From contig JACPVJ010000064.1 of assembly GCA_016191785.1 (NCBI GenBank), positions 1-39,248 of the forward strand: a stretch of DNA of 39,248 nt. The letters are read 5' to 3'. The DNA is from Myxococcales bacterium (lineage in GTDB: Bacteria > Myxococcota_A > Polyangia > Polyangiales > Polyangiaceae). Position numbers and translations under genes: made by a program. Shown piece after piece: positions 16,407 to 23,765 of the stretch; the first letter of the stretch is position 1; each line of letters starts with the position of its first letter. The notes beneath the pieces were generated by a model. It was not told the origin of the DNA. It saw only the letters and a program-made list of their open reading frames with translations, and made no database searches.

Positions 16407-17774
16407 ATGGGCAAACACTTCCTTTGGGCAGCGGGCGCGGTGGCATTGGGTCTGGTCGGGGTCGCGTGCGGCAGCGACGACGACGGCGGCGGTGGGTCGG
16501 GTACCGGCGGCACCGGCGGCTCGGCCACCGGCGGGTCGAGCGGCGGCGGCGCGGGTGGCAGCTCCGGCGGCGGCGCGGGGGGCGTGAGCGGCGGCGGCGC
16601 GGGTGGCGGTGGCGGGAGCGGCGGCGGCACCGGTGGCGGCGCGTCGCTGTACGACTGCTCGGCGCCGAGCGGCACCGTCAACCTCAAGCTCACCCAGGTG
16701 GCGAGCGGGTACGACCGCCCGGTGTGGGTCGGTAGCCCGCCCGGCGACACCGACCGGCTGTTCGTGGTCGAACAGGACGGCCGGATCCAGCTCATCAAGA
16801 GCGGCAGCAAGGTGGCGACGCCGTTCCTCGACATCGACGCCAAGGTCGAGAGCGGCGGCAACGAGCAGGGGCTGCTCGGCCTGGCCTTCCACCCCGACTA
16901 CGCCACCAACGGCCGCTTCTTCGTCCACTATTCCAAGAGCGGCAATGGCGACACCATCATCGCCGAGTACAAGCGCAGCGGGTCGAACCCCGATCAAGCG
17001 GACGGCGCGAGCGAGAAGATCTTGCTCACGGTGGATCAACCCGAGAGCAACCACAACGGCGGCGACATCCACTTCGGCCCCGACGGCATGCTCTACATCG
17101 GCCTGGGCGACGGCGGCGGCGGCGGCGACGGCCACGGAACCATCGGCAACGGGCAGTCGCTCTCGACGATGCTGGGGAAGATCCTGCGGATCGACGTGAA
17201 CAGCACCGGCGGCGCCAAGGCCTACGGCATTCCCAGCGGCAACATGACCAGCGGCGGCGCCCTGCCCGAGATCTGGAGCTACGGCCTGCGCAACCCCTGG
17301 CGGTGGTCCTTCGACGCCTGCACCGGCGACATGTACGTCGGCGACGTCGGGCAAAATCAGTGGGAAGAGATCGACGTCGAGCCCAAGAGCAAGGGCAGCG
17401 GCACCAACTATGGCTGGCGGCAGATGGAGGGCACGCACTGCTTCAACCCGGCGACCGGCTGCGACAAGACCGGCAAAGAGCTGCCGGTGGCCGAGTACTC
17501 CCACAGCGACGGCTGCTCGGTGACCGGTGGGTTCGTGTATCGCGGCAAGAAGATCGCCGCCCTGCGCGGGACGTACCTCTACGCGGACTACTGCTCGAGC
17601 CGCTTCTGGAGCTTCAGCTACTCGGGCGGGAAGGCGAACGGCGCGGCCGAGATCACCACCGACATCACCTCGGGCGACGATCCGGGCCAGATCTCGAGCT
17701 TCGGACAAGACGCGACGGGCGAGCTGTACGTCACCGACTTCGACGGCAAGGTCTGGCGCATCGACGGCGAGTGA
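16407..17774 (+). CDS. PQQ-dependent sugar dehydrogenase-like lipoprotein
   Basis: The 455-residue protein has Cys 21 after VGVAC and a Gly/Ser linker to about residue 75. The remainder is a six-bladed propeller of the soluble aldose dehydrogenase/HHIP-like family. Key marks are VVEQDGRIQLI, NEQGLLGLAFHPDY (the His region used in catalysis), SNHNGGDIHFGPDGMLYIGLGDGGG, YGLRNPWRWSFD, and a final GELYVTDFDGKVWRI. A short CTGDMYVGDVGQNQWEEID segment is also typical. It probably oxidises aldose sugars with periplasmic PQQ; no PQQ synthesis genes are nearby. A TAACCT hexamer ends 8 nt before the ATG with no clear Shine-Dalgarno. The sirtuin gene overlaps its stop by one base. Confidence 0.92.
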   Translation: MGKHFLWAAGAVALGLVGVACGSDDDGGGGSGTGGTGGSATGGSSGGGAGGSSGGGAGGVSGGGAGGGGGSGGGTGGGASLYDCSAPSGTVNLKLTQVASGYDRPVWVGSPPGDTDRLFVVEQDGRIQLIKSGSKVATPFLDIDAKVESGGNEQGLLGLAFHPDYATNGRFFVHYSKSGNGDTIIAEYKRSGSNPDQADGASEKILLTVDQPESNHNGGDIHFGPDGMLYIGLGDGGGGGDGHGTIGNGQSLSTMLGKILRIDVNSTGGAKAYGIPSGNMTSGGALPEIWSYGLRNPWRWSFDACTGDMYVGDVGQNQWEEIDVEPKSKGSGTNYGWRQMEGTHCFNPATGCDKTGKELPVAEYSHSDGCSVTGGFVYRGKKIAALRGTYLYADYCSSRFWSFSYSGGKANGAAEITTDITSGDDPGQISSFGQDATGELYVTDFDGKVWRIDGE

Positions 17775-18523
17775 TGTCGCCCGCGGTCGAACACCTGCGC
17801 GCGCTGCTCGAGCGATCGACGCGCGTGTTGGTGTTCACCGGCGCGGGGCTCTCCACCGGCAGCGGGATCCCTGACTTTCGAGGACCGACCGGGGTGTGGC
17901 AGTCGCGCACGCCGGTCTACTACCAGGCGTTCATGGCCGACGAGGCCGCGCGGCGCGAGTACTGGGAGTACAAGCTCGAAGGCCACCGGGCCTTCGCCGA
18001 CGCGCGACCGAACGCCGCCCACCTGGCGCTGGTCGAGCTCGAGCGGCAGGGCAAGCTCGATTGCCTGGTGACCCAGAACATCGACGGTCTGCACCAGGCT
18101 GCCGGCACCAGCGCCGGGAAGCTGATCGAGCTCCACGGCACGAACGCCGAGGTCGAGTGCGTCGAGTGTCGGAGGCGCGAGCCCTGCGCGCGCGCCATGA
18201 CCGAGTTCGCCGAGACCCGTGAGCCGCCGACTTGCCCGGACTGCGGCGCGCTCCTCAAACCCGCGGTGGTGATGTTCGGGCAGGCGCTGGACGGGGCGCT
18301 GCTCGGGCGGGCGCTCCGGGCCGCCGAGCGGGCAGACCTGGTGCTCGCGCTGGGGTCGTCGCTGGTGGTCACGCCGGCGGCCGACGTGCCGCTGGCCGGC
18401 GCGCGCCGGGGTACGCCCTACGTGATCGTGAACCGCGGCGAGACGGCCCACGACCGCCAGGCCACGCTGCGCATCGACGACGACGTGGTCCGCGTGCTGC
18501 CCGCGGCGCTGGCTGGTACTTGA
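17774..18523 (+). CDS. Sir2-family NAD-dependent protein deacylase
   Basis: The protein has 249 residues, the usual length of a bacterial sirtuin. It shows FTGAGLSTGSGIPDFRG (NAD-binding, about 21-37), TQNIDGLHQAAG (100-111), catalytic His 121 in ELHGT, and zinc cysteines 129, 132, 154 and 157 (CVEC...CPDC). LALGSSLVVTPAADVP is the expected NAD-binding C-terminal loop. It removes acyl groups from protein lysines with NAD. The ATG shares one base with the TGA of the upstream gene (TGATG), so translation is coupled to a secreted sugar oxidase, an unusual partner. The chance that this is only neighbour packing is real. Confidence 0.95.
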   Translation: MSPAVEHLRALLERSTRVLVFTGAGLSTGSGIPDFRGPTGVWQSRTPVYYQAFMADEAARREYWEYKLEGHRAFADARPNAAHLALVELERQGKLDCLVTQNIDGLHQAAGTSAGKLIELHGTNAEVECVECRRREPCARAMTEFAETREPPTCPDCGALLKPAVVMFGQALDGALLGRALRAAERADLVLALGSSLVVTPAADVPLAGARRGTPYVIVNRGETAHDRQATLRIDDDVVRVLPAALAGT

Positions 18524-18533
18524 CCCTGCCGCG

Positions 18534-20285
18534 TCAGCGAGGCCGGCGCCGCCGCGCGAGCGCCAGGAGGCCCAGACCCAAGAGCGAGAGGCCCGCGAAC
18601 GGCGATCCCGGTGCGACGGCGCACCCGCCGCCGCCGCCCGGCTCCAGATGGCTCGAGCTCGTGCTGCCGGTTCCGCTCGCCGCGCCGGAGCCCGAGCCCC
18701 CCGTGCCGCCGGAACCCGAGCCCGCGCCGCCGTCGCTGTCCGAAGGCGGCCAGCCGTGCTTGGCGTTCCAGGCGGCGAGCAGCGCGTCGATCTTCTGGGT
18801 GTTGTCGACCAGCGTGAGCTTCCCCCCGGACGCCGGGTACTCTTCGATCTCTTCGGCCCAGGGCATGGTGCTGTCCCAGGCCGGCCACGCACCGGCGTCG
18901 AGCGCGACCTGGCGAGTGTCGGGCAAGATCATGCCGCGTTGACCGTCGCAGGTGACGCGCTGGACCGCGAGCGCATACGCCGGCACCGTCGGCTCGCCGG
19001 GCGCGGCGCGGAAGATCGGATCTTCGGTCATCTCTACCGGTGAGAGGGTGGTGAAGAGCCGGGTCAGGTACGGCCATTTGCCGAGCAGCGCCTTGGCGTG
19101 GACCGCCGGGTCGATGATCCGGGTCTGGAGCGCCGCGGCGAACTCGGCGGCGTTCCACTTGGCCTGGTTGATGGCCGCGAGGTTGCAGCTCAGGCAGCCA
19201 TAGAAGTCGTAGTCCTTCATGCCCGCCGGCACCGGCAGGTAGTCCGCCAAGAGGCCTGCGATCAGCGGGTGGCCATAGACGCACTGCAGGCCGACGGTGC
19301 AGGCGAGCAGGCCTTGCTTCGACAGCTCGTCGGTGACCTTCTCGGGCGGCAGGCCCTGGAACGGCGCGGCGCTCCACCCGGGGCTCCACACCATGGTGGG
19401 CTGTACGACCCCGCTCGAGCCGGCGTACTCGGTGACGAAGGCCTTGCCGTTCGCGACGGCGCTGTCCACGGCGCGGGTCACGGCCTGGGTGTAGTTCTTT
19501 CCGAGCCCGAGCCAGTCGAGCCGCGCCGGGTTGAGCACGACGTGCTTGTAGTTCTCGGGGACGACGCGGTCGTCACCCAAGAAGAACGCGCGGACCGCCA
19601 TGTCTTCCGTCGCGGCGACGCGGGTCAGCTTCAGCGGGACGCAGGGCTCGTCGCCCTTGTACTTGAAGACCAGCGGGTGGATCTCGTCGAGGCCTGCACC
19701 GGCCGTCAGCTTGATCGCGACGAACACGTAGTTCTTCAGCACGTACTCGCCGAGGATCTGCGGCGCGCTGGGGATGTTCTGGTAGTTGTTGTTCTGCAGC
19801 CAGCTCACCACCTCGGAGGCGGTGCCGCCCTTCAGCACCACCACCTCGAAGGCGCCGACGGTCTTCTCGAACACCACCTGCGGCCCGCCGCCCCCCGAGC
19901 CCCCGGCGCCCCCGGTCGAGGAGCCGCCCGTGCCCTGCCCGCCGTCCACCAACGTGCCACCGCAGAAGTCGTTCTGGGTCTGCATCGCGTAGGTCGGCAC
20001 GGTGACCCGGAGCAGCTCGGTGAACAGGGGTTGCGAGCCCACCTTCACGTCCGGCACGTCGGGCATCGGCACCACCCAGGCGAAGCGCTCGGCAGAGCCC
20101 TGGTACTGGATCTGCACGTGGGCCTCGACCGTCTGCCCGTCGAGCACGAACAAGATGTTCTCGCCGGACTGATCCACCGGCATCGCCTGCGGGCCGGTGT
20201 CGCAGAAGGTTCCGCCGCACGCATCCGCGGCGCGGGGCCCCAGCACAGCGACCGCAGCAAGACACACGATCAGATGGCGTTTCAT
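18534..20285 (-). CDS. DUF2330 surface protein with MYXO-CTERM-like tail
   Basis: The 583-residue protein has a Sec signal peptide (hydrophobic to about residue 20, cut before a CGGTFC segment) and a DUF2330 domain over most of its length, opening CGGTFCDTGPQ and holding FAWVVPMPDVPDV. A Gly/Ser insertion lies at about 120-140 and a second Gly/Ser/Thr linker near 520-550. The tail GGGGGCAVAPG is followed by a hydrophobic helix and RRRR, the MYXO-CTERM form in which a Cys precedes a membrane helix and an Arg cluster. Such tails are thought to be cut and anchored at the cell surface. The ATG at 20285 opens the signal peptide; GGGAAG lies a few nt upstream. Confidence 0.9.
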   Translation of the reverse strand: MKRHLIVCLAAVAVLGPRAADACGGTFCDTGPQAMPVDQSGENILFVLDGQTVEAHVQIQYQGSAERFAWVVPMPDVPDVKVGSQPLFTELLRVTVPTYAMQTQNDFCGGTLVDGGQGTGGSSTGGAGGSGGGGPQVVFEKTVGAFEVVVLKGGTASEVVSWLQNNNYQNIPSAPQILGEYVLKNYVFVAIKLTAGAGLDEIHPLVFKYKGDEPCVPLKLTRVAATEDMAVRAFFLGDDRVVPENYKHVVLNPARLDWLGLGKNYTQAVTRAVDSAVANGKAFVTEYAGSSGVVQPTMVWSPGWSAAPFQGLPPEKVTDELSKQGLLACTVGLQCVYGHPLIAGLLADYLPVPAGMKDYDFYGCLSCNLAAINQAKWNAAEFAAALQTRIIDPAVHAKALLGKWPYLTRLFTTLSPVEMTEDPIFRAAPGEPTVPAYALAVQRVTCDGQRGMILPDTRQVALDAGAWPAWDSTMPWAEEIEEYPASGGKLTLVDNTQKIDALLAAWNAKHGWPPSDSDGGAGSGSGGTGGSGSGAASGTGSTSSSHLEPGGGGGCAVAPGSPFAGLSLLGLGLLALARRRRPR

Positions 20286-20445
20286 CTTCTTCCCACTCTC
20301 CCGCGGCGCGGCTCGCCGATCGATGCCGAGTGTAAGCGCTCGGCGGGCCAAGGTCGAGGCGGGGCGCCGGCTCGGCAGCGAGCGACGCAACCCCGACGTG
20401 GCGCGGTTGCCGCGGTCGGTTCGCACCGACCCGCCGCACCGCGAT

Positions 20446-23379
20446 TCAGTGCTCCCCTGGCGGCTCGTCGAGCGCTTCGCGCACTTTGTGCGTCAGCTCG
20501 GCGGCGCTGAAGGGCTTGCCGATCAGCTTGGTCTGAGGGTCCAGGACGCCGTGGTCCGTGATCGCGTCGTCGGCGTAGCCCGACATGTACAAGACGCGCA
20601 GGCTCGGCCGCGCGCGCCGAAGCTGGTCCGCCAGCTCGCGACCGCTCATCTTCGGCATCACCACGTCGGTCAGCAGCAGGTCGATGTCGCCCGCGTAGCC
20701 TTCGCAGGTCGAGAGCGCCTCGGCGCCGCTTCCGGCAGAGAGCACCTCGAACCCTGCGGCGCGCAGCATCCGCTCGGTCAACTTCCGAACCGCGCCCTCG
20801 TCTTCGACGACCAGAATGGTCTCGGCCCCGCCCGTCGCCTCCGCGGCCACGCCAGGGGTCGGCGACGATGGCTCTTCGAGCGCGCGGGGCAGGTAGACCT
20901 CGAAGGTGGTGCCCGCGCCCGGCTCGCTGTGGACCGCGAGGTGGCCGCCGCTCTGCTTCACGATCCCGTACACGGTCGAGAGGCCGAGCCCAGTGCCCTT
21001 GCCCACCGCTTTGGTGGTGAAGAAGGGCTCGAACAGGTGTTGCAGCACCTCGGGGGCCATGCCGCTGCCGCTATCGCGGATGGTCAAGCGCACGTAACAG
21101 CCGGCCGTCGCTTCGGCGTGCTCGGCGGCGTAGGCCGCGTCGAGCTCTGCGTTGGCGGTCGCGATGCTGAGCTTTCCGCCGCGCGGCATCGCATCGCGGG
21201 CGTTGACCACCAGGTTCATGATCACCTGCTCGAGCTGCCCCGGATCGGCCTTGACGCGCCAGAGATCCGGCGCGTACCGCGAGGTGAGCTCGATGTCCTC
21301 GCCGACCAGCCGACCCAGCATCTTCTCCAGTTCGGCCGCGATCTGGTTCAGGTCGAGCACCTCGAGGCGAAGCACCTGCCTGCGGCTGAAGGCCAGGAGC
21401 TGACGAGTGAGAGCCGCTGCCTTCTCGGCGGCCTTCCTGATCTCGTCGATGTCGCCGTACAGCGGGTCCGCTTCGCCCAGCGTGCTGCTGGCGAACTCCG
21501 CGTTGCCCAAGATCACCGCGAGCAAGTTGTTGAAGTCGTGCGCCACGCCGCCCGCCAGGCGGCCCACCGCTTCCATCTTCTGGGCCATCCGCAGCTCATC
21601 TTCCAGCTTCTCGCGCGCGGCCTCGGCGCGGACGCGATCGGTCAGGTCGGTGACGATCACCTGGATCGCGGGCTTCCCCGAGAACGTCATCGGGACCGCG
21701 ATGGCTTGCACCGGCACCCGCGTGCCGTCCAAACGGACGCACTGGTCCTCGACCGGGTAGAGCCCCTGCTCGCCGGCCAGCAGGCGACGCGCGCGATCGG
21801 CCGCCGCGGCACGGCGCTCAGGGGGGCTGAAATCGGACACCGCACGCCCCTCGACCTCGGCCGGCGTCGCCGCGCCGAGCAGCCTGGCCGCGGCAGGGTT
21901 GGCGAACACGACCTTGCCCTCGGAGTGGACGGCGATGCCCACGGGCATGTGCTCGAGCAAGAGGCGGTAGCGCGCCTCGCTCGCGCGCAAGTCGAGCGCA
22001 ACATGCTCGCGCGCGGCGAGCGAGCGCCCGAGCGCGAGCGCCTGGCCCAATTGGCCGCGAATCGCGCGCACGAACGAGGTCATCTCTTCGGTCACGCGGG
22101 CCGCCTGCAGGCCGAGCAGCAGCACGCCGAAACGCTCGGGGCCGGCGGCGATCGAGGCCAAGACGAGGGTGCGAGCGCCGAGCGCCGAGAGCAGCTCGGC
22201 GACGGCCTGGGCGGGGGTGCTGTCGGGCGGGACGATCACCAGCTCTTCCCCTTCCAGCGCCTGAGCCAAGAGCCGATCGAGGCCGTGGAGCTCGCCCAAG
22301 GTCGCGGCAGTCGCCCCGACCAAGGCCCCGAGCACCAGCCCCGCGGGCTCGACCAGGTAAACCGCCGCGAGCGCGACGACCTCGCCTTCGACCAGCGCCG
22401 CGAGCGTGCGCTCGAGCAGGCTGCCCGGCGCCAAGCCGCGGGACAGGACGTCGGCCGTGACTGCGGCGACCGACAACGCCTTGGCCTGAAGCGAGCTCTG
22501 CTCCGCCAGGCCGGAAGAGAGCGCGATCTGGCGCTCGAGCTGCCGCACCACCCGAGCCGCGTGGTCGCCGGAGAGCGCCTCACGGTCCGGCGCCGGCGCG
22601 GTCGAGCGTTCTCTGTCCAAGGCCGCGAGCAGCGCGCTAACGATCTCTCCGACCTGCGGCGTCCGGACGACGTAGGCGCTCGCGCCCACCCGGCGGCCGA
22701 GCTGGTCGTCGGCCTCCTCGAGGTAGTGCGACGAGAACAGCACGACGGGCACGCCGGCGAGCCGCGGGTCGTGGCGGACCTCGATGCAGAGCCCGAACCC
22801 GTCCATCCGGGGCATCAGCGCGTCCGAGACGATCGCGTCCGGCGGGGATGTTCGCGCCAGCTCGAGTGCCTCGACGCCGTCGCCCGCCGTGGTGACCCGG
22901 AACTCGAGGCCGGTCAGCCGCATCGCCAGGATCTTGCGCTGGACCGGGTCGTCGTCCACGACCAGGACGCTGCGCGAGCGGCCGGGTGCACCCGCCGCGG
23001 CGATCGGATCGGGCAGGAACGAACGCACGAGCCGGAGGAGCCGCCCCGAATCGATGGGCTTGGGGAGGTGCCCGCTGAAGCCCGCGGCCGCGGTGCCGCC
23101 TTCGTCGGTCGCCGACAACAGCGCCGAGACCGCGATGACGGGCAGCGCGGCGCCGTCGGGCAGGGCTCGAAGCTGTTTGATCAGCTCGGCGCCGGGAACA
23201 TCCGGGAGGACGAGATCGAGGAGCACCAGATCGACCGTATGGTTTTTGACCACCTCCAGCGCAGCGCGCCCATCGGGCGCCTCGAGCACCGCGTACGCGC
23301 CGGCCCCCTGGAGCATCATCCGCAAGAGCTTGCGCGCCGTCGGGTCGTCATCGACCACCAGGATCCGATAGGGCATCAT
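20446..23379 (-). CDS. Hybrid histidine kinase REC-REC-GAF-PAS-HisKA-HATPase-REC
   Basis: The 977-residue protein has two receiver domains first (phospho-acceptors Asp 55 and Asp 186), a GAF-like region (about 300-455), a PAS domain (about 465-585), a dimerisation helix with phospho-His 614 (GGVAHDFNNLL), and an ATPase with N-box VNARDAM, DSGSGM and GKGTGLGLS. A third receiver has Asp 905. There is no membrane segment, so it works in the cytoplasm. Two N-terminal receivers suggest that inputs come from other kinases by phosphotransfer. ATG 23379 overlaps the stop of the solo receiver gene by 4 bp (ATGA) and has GGAGG 8 nt upstream. Confidence 0.93.
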   Translation of the reverse strand: MMPYRILVVDDDPTARKLLRMMLQGAGAYAVLEAPDGRAALEVVKNHTVDLVLLDLVLPDVPGAELIKQLRALPDGAALPVIAVSALLSATDEGGTAAAGFSGHLPKPIDSGRLLRLVRSFLPDPIAAAGAPGRSRSVLVVDDDPVQRKILAMRLTGLEFRVTTAGDGVEALELARTSPPDAIVSDALMPRMDGFGLCIEVRHDPRLAGVPVVLFSSHYLEEADDQLGRRVGASAYVVRTPQVGEIVSALLAALDRERSTAPAPDREALSGDHAARVVRQLERQIALSSGLAEQSSLQAKALSVAAVTADVLSRGLAPGSLLERTLAALVEGEVVALAAVYLVEPAGLVLGALVGATAATLGELHGLDRLLAQALEGEELVIVPPDSTPAQAVAELLSALGARTLVLASIAAGPERFGVLLLGLQAARVTEEMTSFVRAIRGQLGQALALGRSLAAREHVALDLRASEARYRLLLEHMPVGIAVHSEGKVVFANPAAARLLGAATPAEVEGRAVSDFSPPERRAAAADRARRLLAGEQGLYPVEDQCVRLDGTRVPVQAIAVPMTFSGKPAIQVIVTDLTDRVRAEAAREKLEDELRMAQKMEAVGRLAGGVAHDFNNLLAVILGNAEFASSTLGEADPLYGDIDEIRKAAEKAAALTRQLLAFSRRQVLRLEVLDLNQIAAELEKMLGRLVGEDIELTSRYAPDLWRVKADPGQLEQVIMNLVVNARDAMPRGGKLSIATANAELDAAYAAEHAEATAGCYVRLTIRDSGSGMAPEVLQHLFEPFFTTKAVGKGTGLGLSTVYGIVKQSGGHLAVHSEPGAGTTFEVYLPRALEEPSSPTPGVAAEATGGAETILVVEDEGAVRKLTERMLRAAGFEVLSAGSGAEALSTCEGYAGDIDLLLTDVVMPKMSGRELADQLRRARPSLRVLYMSGYADDAITDHGVLDPQTKLIGKPFSAAELTHKVREALDEPPGEH

Positions 23380-23765
23380 GAGGGGGCCTCCGAGACGGCC
23401 GAGAGCTGCTTCGCGACCAGCGCACGCAGCGTGTCCGGCGCGACCGGCTTGGCGACATAGCCGTCGCAGCCCGCTGCGAGGGCTCGCGCTTCATCGCGTT
23501 GCATGGCGTAGGCCGTGACCGCGATGACCTTGATGCCGCGCCGCGCGGGATCGGCCTTCAGCCGCCGGGTGAGCTCGAAGCCGTCCATCCCGGGCAGTTG
23601 CAGGTCCATCAAGATCAGCCGGGGGCTCCAGCGCTCGAGCTCGGACAGCGCGGCGTCGGCGTCGGCAGCGGTGCGGATCTCGTAGCCGCTCTTGGCGAGC
23701 ACGAACGCCGCGAGCTTCAGGTTGGTCGGATTGTCGTCGATGATCAGGATCGGTTCGCCCGCCAC
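23376..23765 (-). CDS. Single-domain response regulator (free receiver)
   Basis: The protein has 129 residues: a bare receiver of CheY/DivK type with the acidic pair at residues 10-11, phospho-acceptor Asp 54 (LILMDLQLPGMDGFE), switch Thr/Ala in VIAVTAYAM and Lys in YVAKPVAPD. There is no output domain. The GTG at 23765 is preceded by AAGGAGG four nt upstream, a very good Shine-Dalgarno. It overlaps the end of the upstream kinase gene by 22 bp and the start of the next kinase gene by 4 bp. In such a position it probably shuttles phosphate between the two hybrid kinases or reports to a diffusible partner. Confidence 0.9.
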   Translation of the reverse strand: MAGEPILIIDDNPTNLKLAAFVLAKSGYEIRTAADADAALSELERWSPRLILMDLQLPGMDGFELTRRLKADPARRGIKVIAVTAYAMQRDEARALAAGCDGYVAKPVAPDTLRALVAKQLSAVSEAPS

